Below, piece by piece: positions 38,673 through 47,856 of a DNA stretch of 64,000 nt. The stretch is from NCBI GenBank assembly GCA_028709785.1, contig JAQUTK010000006.1:1-64000 (forward strand), given 5' to 3'. This DNA is from Bacteroidales bacterium (GTDB taxonomy: Bacteria > Bacteroidota > Bacteroidia > Bacteroidales > JAQUTK01). Within the stretch, counting starts at the first letter, position 1; each line of letters starts with the position of its first letter. The translations under genes and the position numbers were made by a program. The notes beneath the pieces are model-generated. The model was not told the origin of the DNA. It did not search any database and was given only the letters and a program-made list of their open reading frames with translations.

Positions 38673-40263
38673 ATGGATAACAAACGGATTGTTGAACTAT
38701 TGGAAGATCAACTCAGACTTTTTGCTGAAAGAGAGAAAGCTTATCTGGAACAGATAAGCAGACAGTCTATTCAACTTCAGCAACAATCCCTTCAGATAGA
38801 ATCGCTATCTGCCCAGATTGATAAACTGACCGGATCCATCTCTTCACTCGAAGAGACACTTGTTCAAAAAAACGGCAACATACAAACACTCTCCGGTAAG
38901 AACCGCGGTCTGAGCAAGCTACTCTCCAATCCTTCGGAAAAGATTATGGTGGTAAATCCGGTCTTGTCTCCTGAAGCAGACAGTCCTTCACCTAAAGAGC
39001 GCGGCAATAACAATGCCAAACGCAAGGAGCATTTTGAATTAGAGGTTGTTCCTCATGATATTTATCCGAATGATCCCGGTTTTGATAAAGAGAAAGCGAA
39101 AATCGTAAGCCATGTGGATTCCATCCGATATGAATATATCCCTCCACGCTTTATCAAGCATCTTTATCATCAGTACAACTGTATGTTTGGGGGAAAGATG
39201 TACTCTGCAAAAGCACCGATGGCTCCGCTGCAAAATTCGAGCTACGACGCTTCCTTTATCGCCGGGATGTTGCAACTCAGATACATCTATTCCATGCCCG
39301 TTGAAACGGATCGTGAAATTCTTTAATGAATCCGGTTTTGAGCTGAACAAAGCTACTGCACACAGTTTGATAAAAAAGTCCGCCGGCATGATGGATCGCC
39401 TGGATAAGGTCATGAGAACGGAGATTCTTGGTGACACCTATTTGTGCATGGACGAAAGCTATCATACCATTCTTATAAAAGAGAAAAACGAGAAAGGGAA
39501 AGGAGTACGCAAAGGATATATATGGGCGGCATTGGCCAATGAGAAAAAACTGATACAATACTTTTATCACGACGGATCACGGTCAGGTGAAGTGCTGAAC
39601 AATTATATCGGTGAAGAATACAAAGGAGCCATCCAGTCGGATGGACTTGTACACTACAAAATCTATGAAACAGATAAATATCCGGATATCATACGTCTTT
39701 CCTGCTTCCAGCACTGCAAACGTAAGTTTCTGGACATCGAAGGAGATGAAGATGCCGCGCAAATCATAGATCTTATCAACCAGCTATACAGGAAAGAACA
39801 TCTGATCGAAGAAGACTGGAATCCTGATAAAAGACTCAGATACAGAAAAGAATATGCACCACCCATATTAAAGCAGCTCAAAAGAAAATTGCTGGAGATA
39901 CAATCCAACCCGGAAATACCACCCAAGAGTCCACTCTCGATGGCGGCAAACTATATGCTGCACGAGTATGATGCATTGTGCAATTATATAAAAAGAGCTG
40001 AATACAAACTGGACAACAATGCCATCGAACTCTGCATGCGATATATCAGCTTAAGCAGGAAAAACTCGCTGTTTTGCGGCAGCCATGCGGGTGCCAAGAG
40101 ATCTGCTTTGATTTACTCGCTGGCATGTTCCTGTAGGCTACAGGGAATTAACACCTTCGAATACTTCACTGACGTACTCAACCGAATGGCCTCTATCAGT
40201 CCGAATGCTTCTGACGAAGTGTATCGGGAACTTCTTCCAAACTACTGGAAAAAACAAGCGTAA
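38673..40263 (+). pseudogene. tnpC: IS66 transposase TnpC, frameshifted
   Basis: The N-terminal frame (38673-39326) has the coiled coil and zinc-binding region; after MPVE the protein continues in the next frame as RIVKFFNESGF and runs to 40263 with the DDE core (CMDESYHT, IQSDG, NNAIELCMRY). One extra A in the AAA at 39304-39306 explains the shift. No A6G-type slippery site is present, so it is probably an inactivating mutation or a sequencing error. Confidence 0.85.
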
Positions 40264-40311
40264 GAAAACGGACTTTTGAATATTCCTATACGGTATCGTG
40301 GAGACGCTTAC

Positions 40312-40464
40312 GAAGAAATTGCATTTGACCCAAGAGTAGAAGGTTCGTATATGAGTGCTTATAAAAAATATTTGGTAAGCGAATTTGACTATCCAGGAAA
40401 TAAAATAGTTAAATCTAAACTCTATCAATTTGCGCCATTTGTATTTGACATCAAGAAGAAGTAA
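40312..40464 (+). pseudogene. DUF2971 gene, C-terminal part
   Basis: Directly after the IS66 right end the frame gives EEIAFDPRVEGSYM and KLYQFAPFVFDIKKK, the expected end of a DUF2971 protein. Start codons available in front of it lie inside the IS end. The middle of the gene is lost. Confidence 0.7.
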
Positions 40465-40521
40465 TTCAGAGTTGTGTGAAGTTTTAAATAGAATAAAAGA
40501 CATAATCTAAAAACTTAAACC

Positions 40522-40794
40522 ATGAAAAGATATTTTGGGCTATTTCTATACGGTATCGTAGAGACGCTTACTATGCTACGAATGAAAACCAAACTGACCA
40601 TCTCTATAATAGGGAAAATATTTATTCCTATTATATTGTCTACAATATTGCTTTCTAGTTGCTCGGATATAATTCATGGTTCTGAAACAATGATGTTTGG
40701 TTTTTTGCAATTTATGATAGGGGTAATAAAATTTTGTGCTTGGATATTTGCAATACTATTAGTAATATCATTGATTGCTAGTATATTTAAATGA
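40522..40794 (+). CDS. Small membrane protein (start uncertain)
   Basis: A frame of 90 residues whose first 16 residues are encoded by a relic IS66 end. The native start is more likely ATG 40582, giving 70 residues with two hydrophobic segments and a lipobox-like LLSSCSD. Family unknown. It precedes a small lipoprotein gene by 42 bases. Confidence 0.4.
   Translation: MKRYFGLFLYGIVETLTMLRMKTKLTISIIGKIFIPIILSTILLSSCSDIIHGSETMMFGFLQFMIGVIKFCAWIFAILLVISLIASIFK
40540..40571 (+). repeat. Solo IS66 right-end relic
   Basis: This block matches the right terminal sequence of the nearby IS66 (40280-40311) in CTATACGGTATCGT and AGACGCTTAC with one or two changes, but no element is attached. It overlaps the 5' end of the next reading frame. 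Confidence 0.75.
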
Positions 40795-40835
40795 ATGGTT
40801 TTTAGATCTAGTATTCACCTTAAACAATTATAGGT

Positions 40836-41228
40836 ATGAAAAAGTTTGTTGGATTTGCTCTGTTTGTATTAGTCTTGTTACTGATGTTTACGTCATGTGC
40901 TGAAATGACTCCTGGAGAAGCTTCCGTGAAGTATTACAATTATTTAAAGGATGGCAAGTATGAAAAACTTGTCGATGTAATGTATCAGGAAGATGGAATA
41001 ACTCCGGATGAACGGATTCAGCTCGTTGCCTTGGCCAAGAAATTTGGAGAGGAAACTATTCGGGATAATAAAGGAATTAAAAAAGTGATTCTCTTGAAGG
41101 AAACAATTGAGGAAGATGGACTGTCTGCCAGTGTCGTATGTGAAATTACCTTTGGTGATGGTACAATGTCACAAGAACGAGATGATATGGTTAAGAGAGA
41201 CAAAGTGTGGCTGATCAAAGATAAATAA
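40836..41228 (+). CDS. DUF4878-like lipoprotein
   Basis: A 130-residue lipoprotein: hydrophobic core and lipobox FTSCAE put the acylated cysteine near residue 21. The mature part matches DUF4878-type proteins (PGEASVKYYNYLKDGKYEKL, then a cystatin-like fold ending in DKVWLIKDK). Function unknown; the domain is common in small surface lipoproteins of Bacteroidetes. Confidence 0.75.
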   Translation: MKKFVGFALFVLVLLLMFTSCAEMTPGEASVKYYNYLKDGKYEKLVDVMYQEDGITPDERIQLVALAKKFGEETIRDNKGIKKVILLKETIEEDGLSASVVCEITFGDGTMSQERDDMVKRDKVWLIKDK

Positions 41229-41244
41229 TAAAAAACAAACTACT

Positions 41245-41494
41245 GTGTTTAAGATATTATTGACTTTTCTATTCTTTATAATTGCTTTTTCGGCAAATGC
41301 TCAGAAGTTTACTTTGCAATCAAAAATAGCAATCAAAAAAAGACTGTTATATTGCTGCATGTTACCATCCAAAAAATGGGTTTGTATTAAAAGAAAAACC
41401 AATCATCAAAAAAAACAAATAACTCTCGTTTCGTTATTAATCAATAGTTCGGTAAATATTGTGTTTAGAGATTCAGGTAATAGCCACTCAGTGA
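41245..41494 (+). pseudogene. Remnant of an exported protein
   Basis: A GTG-started frame with a good signal peptide (FKILLTFLFFIIAFSANAQ) followed by low-complexity lysine-rich sequence without domain features. It runs into a DinD fragment in another frame near 41495. Most likely the 5' end of a truncated gene. Confidence 0.4.
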
Positions 41495-41740
41495 TATATA
41501 CCCAAAGCAGAGCCGTTTAAGCAATGGATGGCACAAGTAGCGAGTGAACGGTTAGATCAGATGCAAGACCCTGAACTCTCTATTGAGCAGGCGATGACCG
41601 ATTATAAGCGGTTAGGCTATTCTGACAACTGGATTAACCAACGGCTGAAAAGCATTGAGATACGTAAAGATCTGACCGATGAGTGGGTGGTTATCACCGG
41701 AATATCTAAAGTACTTAAAAGATTAAATAATAACATGTGA
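41495..41740 (+). pseudogene. C-terminal fragment of a BRO/DinD-like protein
   Basis: The frame gives PKAEPFKQWMAQVASERLDQ, then GYSDNWINQRLKSIEIRK, LTDEWVV, typical of the second half of the BRO/DNA-damage-inducible protein D family. The N-terminal half is absent here; a matching N-terminal piece lies downstream at 43873. The boundary near 41495 is sharp. Confidence 0.75.
41681..41708 (+). repeat. 28-base direct repeat, left of GH43
   Basis: Identical to 43820-43847. It lies inside the DinD C-terminal fragment; the pair encloses the GH43 gene. Confidence 0.9.
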
Positions 41741-41750
41741 TATATACACT

Positions 41751-43226
41751 ATGAATTTAAAAAGAACATTCCCTATTTTGATGATTGTATTTTGTTTTGT
41801 TCTGCAAACTATGTCAGCTTTGGAATATCCAAAGGTTATTCTTCGCGGAGATTATCCTGATCCATCCATTGTACGTGATAGGGAAGATTATTATATGACA
41901 CACTCACCTTTTGTCTATTCTCCAGGCTTTCTTATCTGGCATTCGAAAGATTTGATACACTGGGAGCCGATATGCAGAGCATTAATCGGACATATTGGTT
42001 CAGCTATGGCTCCTGATTTAGTGAAATATAATAATCGATACTATATATATTATCCAGCAGCAGGTACCAACTGGGTAATTTATGCAGACAATATTCATGG
42101 CCCTTGGAGCAAACCTATCGATTTGAAAACACCAAACATTGATCCCGGACATTCAGTAGGTGAGGATGGGAAACGTTATTTGCATACCTCTGCGGGGCAT
42201 GTCGTTCAATTAGCAGACGATGGGCTTTCTGTCATTGGCGATGTAAAACAGATATATTCCGGTTGGGACTACCCATCAGACTGGATTACGGAAGGCAAGT
42301 TTCTTGAGTCTCCCAAAGTAGTGAAAAGAGGAGACTATTTTTATATGACTACAGCAGAAGGCGGTACTGCAGGACCTCCTACCAGCCACATGGTGGTGTC
42401 TGCCAGATCGAAAAGTATACTCGGTCCATGGGAAAACTCACCTTACAATCCTATTATACATACCTATACCAGCGATGACCACTGGTGGTCGAAAGGTCAC
42501 GGTACTATCATTGACGACGTTAAAGGTAACTGGTGGATTGTGTACCATGCGTATGAAAACGGTGCTTATCCGTTGGGAAGACAAACCTTGTTACAACCCA
42601 TCAAGTGGAGTGATGATGGTTGGTTTTATGCATTAGAGGATGCTAAACCAATCGAGTCGGGGGACCCGGTAAAGCACGGCATGGAGTTATCGGATAATTT
42701 TAAAGCAGAAACGCTTGGACTGCAATGGACAACATGGCAAAACTATGATGCAAGAAATGTAATTTTAAAGAGCAACAGTCTTTATTTGAAAAGCAAAGGT
42801 GCAGGTCCAAAAGATGCGCAGCTTTTATTAACCACAGCTACCGACAATAGTTATGAGATTCAGGTAGAGCTTACTATCGGAAAAGAAAGCATTGGTGGAT
42901 TGCTTTTGTTTTACAACGAAAAAGCATTTGCCGGTGTGAGCTCTGATGGCAAGACATTTACTGTTTACGAGAATGCTGACAAGCAATCAACTCAACCTAA
43001 TAAGCTCGGAAAACACTTCTTCATAAAGATTATAAACACCAAGAATAGTTGTAATATACTGGTCAGCAAGAATAAGAAAAACTGGGAAACCATCCATACC
43101 GGATTGGATGCTTCAGAGATGCACCATAATAAATACGGCGGGTTCTTTGCTTTACGTCCGGCACTTATGTCTGCCGGAAAAGAGTCTGTGAAGTTCAATG
43201 ATTTTAAGTACAAACCACAAATGTGA
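41751..43226 (+). CDS. GH43 xylosidase/arabinofuranosidase with C-terminal beta-sandwich
   Basis: A 491-residue secreted GH43 enzyme: signal peptide of about 22 residues, a five-bladed propeller (about 25-300) with D37 in YPDPSIVRD and E186 in FLESPKVV as likely base and acid, then a concanavalin-like GH43_C2/DUF1349-type domain (about 315-490). It starts 11 bases after a DinD fragment and stands alone among remnants, apart from the other polysaccharide genes. Activity on xylose or arabinose side chains is likely, but the exact specificity is open. Confidence 0.87.
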   Translation: MNLKRTFPILMIVFCFVLQTMSALEYPKVILRGDYPDPSIVRDREDYYMTHSPFVYSPGFLIWHSKDLIHWEPICRALIGHIGSAMAPDLVKYNNRYYIYYPAAGTNWVIYADNIHGPWSKPIDLKTPNIDPGHSVGEDGKRYLHTSAGHVVQLADDGLSVIGDVKQIYSGWDYPSDWITEGKFLESPKVVKRGDYFYMTTAEGGTAGPPTSHMVVSARSKSILGPWENSPYNPIIHTYTSDDHWWSKGHGTIIDDVKGNWWIVYHAYENGAYPLGRQTLLQPIKWSDDGWFYALEDAKPIESGDPVKHGMELSDNFKAETLGLQWTTWQNYDARNVILKSNSLYLKSKGAGPKDAQLLLTTATDNSYEIQVELTIGKESIGGLLLFYNEKAFAGVSSDGKTFTVYENADKQSTQPNKLGKHFFIKIINTKNSCNILVSKNKKNWETIHTGLDASEMHHNKYGGFFALRPALMSAGKESVKFNDFKYKPQM

Positions 43227-43301
43227 TATAACCTCTTCTGATATAATTCATTGGACTCCCGAGACAATTTCCTTGTATTTGATACAGTTTGCAACAGACA
43301 A

Positions 43302-43508
43302 TGTATGCAAATAGCCTGAAAAGAGCCTTCTGAGCAAATAAACATGTATGCAAATTGTGGCGAAATAATGTAGAAAATGGAAATTGACATGACACACAAG
43401 CCTTCAAATGGCATATTGGGGTGGAGTGGTGTAGATAAATAGTACTTTTTTACTCATTCCTAAATCGAAATTCAAAAAAACAACAGACTTGACACATAGG
43501 AATGGATG
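43302..43508 (+). repeat. Structured dispersed repeat, copy B
   Basis: Strong match to copy A (36095-36290), including AGAGCCTT(C/T)TGAGCAAATAA, AAATGGCATATT, a run of GGTG units and the CTCATTCCTAAATCGAAATT tail. Confidence 0.85.
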
Positions 43509-43819
43509 AAAGCCATGATTTCCCAGGGGAGCTTGTATTGAAAGCACTTGATTACATGCGCGAGGAAAGTATTACCCCTATTGGTTGGGGCAAATACATT
43601 GATAAAAGGGAATAAACAGTATTTGTATGGCTAATCTATGGAAACAACAAGGCATTCCGCATTAGGGTTGGACTTTAGAAAATGTGTACGATGTGCGGGA
43701 TGATGGTCAGTCGGAAGACGAGACCTCTTACGAAACTTGTATGATATCGCATAGATTTGAATTAAAAGGAGAGAGTTTAAGAAAAAAACGGTATTTTTGT
43801 CATTATAAAAGAACAGAGT

Positions 43820-43847
43820 GAGTGGGTGGTTATCACCGGAATATCTA
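43820..43847 (+). repeat. 28-base direct repeat, right of GH43
   Basis: Exact copy of 41681-41708, the DinD C-terminal segment encoding EWVVITGIS, here without the rest of the gene. Confidence 0.9.
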
Positions 43848-43872
43848 ATTTAAAAGTTGAACTATTGTAATC

Positions 43873-44090
43873 ATGCCCCAGCAAAATAAAATACAGATAT
43901 TCGAGCAGAAGCAAGTCCGCACTCTTTGGGATGAGGAGCAGGAGAAATGGTGTTTCTCTATTGTGGATGTTGTCGGGATATTGACAGATAGCCCTAATCC
44001 GCGCAAGTATTGGAGTGTATTATAAACTCGTCTTAAAAAGGAAGGAAGTGAGTTGGCTACAAATTGTAGTCAACTGAAAATAAAGATGAA
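43873..44090 (+). pseudogene. N-terminal fragment of BRO/DinD-like gene with stop codon
   Basis: From ATG 43873 the frame gives MPQQNKIQIFEQKQVRTLWD and CFSIVDVVGILTDSPNPRKY, the BRO-N start, then a TAA after YWSVL and continues TRLKKEGSELATNCSQLK. The AAA-to-TAA change stops it. Only about 70 codons remain. Confidence 0.78.
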
Positions 44091-44185
44091 TATACATGAT
44101 AAAGCGCCTCTTTCTACTTACCTGCCTCGTATCTCTTCTGTTCAGTTCCTGTCAGAATAGCCTGAAAGATACACTAAAAAATTAA
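44091..44185 (+). pseudogene. Stub of the serine-protease signal peptide
   Basis: This sequence repeats 47847-47938, the start of the lipoprotein protease, from ACATGATAAA through CAGTTCCTGTCAGAA, then meets a stop (TAG) within the next codon and diverges. A third partial copy of the same locus in the window. Confidence 0.75.
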
Positions 44186-44234
44186 AATGAGTTATGGTTT
44201 CATTGTCAAAAAATAAAATTAAGGAAAGATAATT

Positions 44235-45908
44235 ATGACATCAAAAGAACTTCAACAATTCTTGCTTCATGAGTTTCCTCAAGAGAACGCTTGTTGTGAA
44301 TGGAAAAATATGAAAAATCTGAAGAACTCCTTTGCCGGAGACGAAAAAGATGATGTCATCTCGTATGTTTCCGCCATTGCAAATATGGAAGGCGGACACC
44401 TAGTTATTGGTGTACAAGATAAGACTTTGGAGATTGCAGGTACAGATCTCTCAAAATTCAATCTTAATGCACAATCTGCTGTGTGGAAATTAATGGAGCA
44501 TTGTACTAACCTTTCATCAGAAGGATTAAGTATTGATGAATATACTACGGAAGATACACGCAAAGTAATATGGATAATTCATATTCCTAAACATTTGCCA
44601 CGTCGCCCTGTATATGCTCATAAGAAAGCATGGCAACGAGTGGAAGATTCATTAGTGGAGATTACACAAGAACGACTAACAGCCATTCTTGAGGAACCAA
44701 TATTTGAAGCGAAAGATTGGTCAGCAGAAATTGTTCACAACGCAACATTGGCAGATTTGGATGAATTGGCTGTGGCTAAAGCACGCGTAATGTTCAAGAA
44801 AGTCCATGCTTCAAAGATACCGGCTGAAGAAATTGATGCATGGACGGTGGAAGAGTTACTCTGTAACAGCGGAATATTGATAGACGGGAAACTGACTCGT
44901 GCTGCCATTATCCTTTTAGGTAAGCCTGTTTCGGTTTTCAAACTTCGTCCTGCCGTCATTGAAGTGACTTGGACATTGCGTGATAAGCATCAAGAAGTGG
45001 TAGATTACGAACACTTTACTGCACCATTAATTCTTACGGTTGACCAAGTTTTGGGTAAAATACGCAATCTAACAATGAGAGAACTGCCCGGAGGAACACT
45101 TTTTCCTGAAACGATGAAGCAATATGATGACTACACCATTCGTGAAGCTCTTCATAATTGCATCGCCCATCAAGATTATACCTTACAACAGCGAATCAAC
45201 TTTGTAGAAAATCCTGGATTCCTTTATTACGCTAACGGAGGTAGTTTTATTCCCGGCACATTGCAAGAAGCTTTGGCAACCAAAGGACCGCAACGCCATT
45301 TCCGTAACGAATGTCTTTGTCGGGCTATGGTAAACTTCAATATGATAGATACCGTTAGTCGTGGTATCAAAAAGATGTTCAATGAGCAATGGCGTCGTCA
45401 TTTCCCTATGCCCGATTACGAGATTGACGTATTGAACAAGGAAGTCGGAGTAAAGATATATGGTAACACCATCAATGAGAAATATACCAAGTTGCTCAAA
45501 GAGAACGATTCATTGACATTAGAAGATTGCATTTTGTTAGATGCCGTACAGAAAGGACATCGCATCTCCGAAAAGAATGCTTTTGCTCTTTTAGACAGAG
45601 GGCTCTTGGAAGGGGACTTATCAGAATATACTATATCACTTGATTTAGCGAAAATAACTCGTCAATTACCGGAATATACCCGTAATAGAGGATTGGATAA
45701 GGCAAAATTACAACAAATGATGTTGCAATATCTTCAAAATGCAGGTTCTTTAGGTGCTAAACGAGATGCTATATTCGATTATCTAAAAGAAGTTCTTCCT
45801 AATACTAAAACTCAGGAACAGCAAGAACGGATGGTTGGGAACTTACTTTCGGAAATGAAAGAGGCTGGAACAATCATTTCCAAAGGTAGAACATGGTATC
45901 TAAAGTAG
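44235..45908 (+). CDS. AlbA_2 (Schlafen-type) domain protein with C-terminal winged helix
   Basis: A 557-residue protein. Residues about 15-135 form an AlbA_2 domain (CEWKNMKNL, VISYVSAIANMEGGHLVIGVQD); the middle resembles the ATP-binding/RecG-like C-terminal part of these proteins (EALHNCIAHQDYT, GGSFIPGTLQEAL); the last 70 residues look like a winged helix. These proteins are frequent in accessory regions; Schlafen-type AlbA domains can act on nucleic acid, but this member's role is unknown. It stands as a single gene. Confidence 0.82.
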   Translation: MTSKELQQFLLHEFPQENACCEWKNMKNLKNSFAGDEKDDVISYVSAIANMEGGHLVIGVQDKTLEIAGTDLSKFNLNAQSAVWKLMEHCTNLSSEGLSIDEYTTEDTRKVIWIIHIPKHLPRRPVYAHKKAWQRVEDSLVEITQERLTAILEEPIFEAKDWSAEIVHNATLADLDELAVAKARVMFKKVHASKIPAEEIDAWTVEELLCNSGILIDGKLTRAAIILLGKPVSVFKLRPAVIEVTWTLRDKHQEVVDYEHFTAPLILTVDQVLGKIRNLTMRELPGGTLFPETMKQYDDYTIREALHNCIAHQDYTLQQRINFVENPGFLYYANGGSFIPGTLQEALATKGPQRHFRNECLCRAMVNFNMIDTVSRGIKKMFNEQWRRHFPMPDYEIDVLNKEVGVKIYGNTINEKYTKLLKENDSLTLEDCILLDAVQKGHRISEKNAFALLDRGLLEGDLSEYTISLDLAKITRQLPEYTRNRGLDKAKLQQMMLQYLQNAGSLGAKRDAIFDYLKEVLPNTKTQEQQERMVGNLLSEMKEAGTIISKGRTWYLK

Positions 45909-46178
45909 TTATGAAATACGATTTACGACTAAAGTATGACTACTTATGACTACTTATAGCTATTTATTCTAGTTATGACTTAATAAAGTAGCCTTCATTG
46001 TCCTTTATAGTACTGTATAGCGAGGCTACTGATATCCGAAATAAGCAGCCATTGTATTTCATGTATATATCGCATCTTTTTTGCATTTCTGCTGGTTCTA
46101 TCGCAACTTCTTTGCATTTTCACCTGAAAATCGAGCATTTGTCGCAAACTTTTTACATCTTTGAGCAAAATTACTGAC

Positions 46179-47678
46179 ATGGAGTCTTTAGACCTTTCAA
46201 AAGAAATCATCTTCGGTTCGTCCGAGGCTACACTTTCCAGAAAGATTTCTAATCTGGAAAAGACAGGTAAGCTGCGCAAGTTGCTGAGCCGTGTTTATAC
46301 CACCAATACTATTGACTCACCCGAAAATATTGTCAGGCGAAATATTCTTGATATTTTGGCGTGGCGTTTCCCCGGTTGCATCATTAGCTTTCGTAGCGCC
46401 TTAGAGATGAGGATGACAGCTTCGGGCAATTTCTTCCTGACTTACAAGAGCAGTCGTAGGATCACCGATATTCCGGGAGTGATCGTCAACCTCATTAAGG
46501 GACCGGCAGCATTGTCGTCCGATATCAAATTTGGTAATCTTGATATCTCAGTGGCTTCCGAAAGCCGCTGGATGTTGGAGTGTCTGCAACGTAGCAAGTC
46601 CACAGCGGAAGGTGAGAACCGTTCTTTCTCGAAAGAGTTTATAGAAAACAGGGTGGAGAAGATGCTCCAATATGGAGATGAAAAACGGTTGAATGATTTC
46701 CGGGATACGACCCGCGATGTGTCAGTTCAACTTGGTTTGGAAAAAGAGTTTGAAGCGTTGAATGAGATTATTTCAGCCCTCCTCAATACCCACGAGGCAT
46801 CAATATTACAAAGTGACTCGGCTCGTGCACGTTCAGCGGGCGTGCCGTTTGATTCCGAACGTGATGAATTGTTTGCCATCCTTCGTGATGCGTTGGCTGA
46901 TTCTGTTTTTCGTACGATGGAAGATAAGAACAAGACTGAGGGTTCCTTCCGTATGTTCTCTTTTCTGGAAAGTTATTTCTCCAATTACATAGAAGGCACG
47001 GAATTTGAAATTGAGGAAGCACTTCAAATTGTCGATTCGGGTATTCCGATACCCAAACGTGTGAAGGACTCACACGATATCTTGGGCACATTCAAAGTGT
47101 TGTCCAACCGGGCTGAGATGTCAAAGATTCCGACAAACGAGGACGATTTGATCGCAATTATCAAAAGTCGTCATGCAACGATGATGAGGCAACGCGAAGA
47201 GTGTACTCCAGGCATTTTTAAGACGATGCGTAATCGGGCAGGAACGACCGAGTTTGTAGATCCCAAATTGGTAGATGGCACTTTGCGTCGTGCATTCAAA
47301 TACTATGTCACGCTGACCGACCCTCTTGCGCGAGCTATCTTTATGATGTTTATGTGCAGTGAGACACACCCGTTTGTGGATGGTAACGGACGAGTTTCCC
47401 GTATTATGATGAATGCGGAACTGGTGCATGCCGGATATTCACGCATCATTGTACCAACAGTCTTTCGTGAGGATTACATACTGACGCTCCGCAAACTTTC
47501 ACGACAGAAGCAACCCGAAGCATTTATCCGTGTGATGGAAAGATTGCAACAATTCAGCCATAATATCTATGGTGATAATTTCGAGGAACTGAAAGCTTAC
47601 CTCATTGAATGCAATGCAATGAATGAGCCTCAGGAAGGAAAGCTACTCATTATCGACCGCTACTTTCCAATGGACTGA
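46179..47678 (+). CDS. Fic-family protein with N-terminal AbiEi-like domain
   Basis: A 499-residue fusion. The start is ATG 46179, supported by the paralogous relic at 22069; an upstream TTG adds six residues. Residues about 10-175 look like an AbiEi-type antitoxin domain: winged helix (LSRKISNLEKTGKLRKL), then FPGCIISFRSALEM and IPGVIVNLIKGP. The Fic domain has H397 in HPFVDGNGR, the full AMPylation motif, and an upstream inhibitory helix SNYIEG (S268, E272). The protein may thus carry two antitoxin-like controls on one AMPylating domain. No separate AbiEii toxin is adjacent. Confidence 0.85.
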   Translation: MESLDLSKEIIFGSSEATLSRKISNLEKTGKLRKLLSRVYTTNTIDSPENIVRRNILDILAWRFPGCIISFRSALEMRMTASGNFFLTYKSSRRITDIPGVIVNLIKGPAALSSDIKFGNLDISVASESRWMLECLQRSKSTAEGENRSFSKEFIENRVEKMLQYGDEKRLNDFRDTTRDVSVQLGLEKEFEALNEIISALLNTHEASILQSDSARARSAGVPFDSERDELFAILRDALADSVFRTMEDKNKTEGSFRMFSFLESYFSNYIEGTEFEIEEALQIVDSGIPIPKRVKDSHDILGTFKVLSNRAEMSKIPTNEDDLIAIIKSRHATMMRQREECTPGIFKTMRNRAGTTEFVDPKLVDGTLRRAFKYYVTLTDPLARAIFMMFMCSETHPFVDGNGRVSRIMMNAELVHAGYSRIIVPTVFREDYILTLRKLSRQKQPEAFIRVMERLQQFSHNIYGDNFEELKAYLIECNAMNEPQEGKLLIIDRYFPMD

Positions 47679-47856
47679 TGCATTCAAAGCCTACCTGTAA
47701 AATCATATCAAAATATTTATGAATTAAATTGCATCATTAATAAAAATATTTCTTTTCTTTGTAACAGTTTTTAGTCTTGTAAATATTTAGCGGACTAAGT
47801 AATGAACAGTCCATGTGAAATAAACGGTACTACTTTTAGCTAAAGACGAATAATAC

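Larger units (their letters stand above)
37755..40311 (+). mobile_element. IS66-family insertion sequence (2557 bp)
   Basis: The ends are inverted repeats starting GTAAGCGTCTCC, with at least 20 of 22 bases matching (37755 inward, 40311 inward), which is the IS66 terminus. It holds tnpA, tnpB and a frameshifted tnpC in order. The 8 bases on either side (37747-37754 and 40312-40319) are similar but not identical, so a clean target duplication is not present; flanking DUF2971 sequence is also missing. Confidence 0.9.
43227..44234 (+). other. Remnant-rich gap between GH43 and AlbA_2 genes
   Basis: About 1 kb without an intact gene. It holds copy B of the structured repeat, a short frame at 43503-43616 (37 codons with KALDYMREESITPIGWGKY, unassigned), the 28-base repeat, a broken DinD N-terminus and a stub of the protease signal peptide. 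Confidence 0.6.

Noticed and set aside
39290-39320. Programmed frameshift in tnpC
   Set aside because: The shift site has only AAA and no A6G or similar slippery sequence, and IS66 TnpC is not known to need frameshifting; a plain insertion is simpler.
37747-40319. Clean 8-bp target duplication of IS66
   Set aside because: The 8 bases on the two sides differ at two positions and joining them does not restore the DUF2971 frame.
40276-40464. Independent 62-residue gene
   Set aside because: Its first twelve codons are IS66 terminal sequence; only the part after 40311 is real, as the end of a DUF2971 gene.
41528-41740. Small stand-alone gene of 70 residues
   Set aside because: The reading frame extends upstream without a start and matches the middle and end of DinD/BRO proteins, so it is a fragment.
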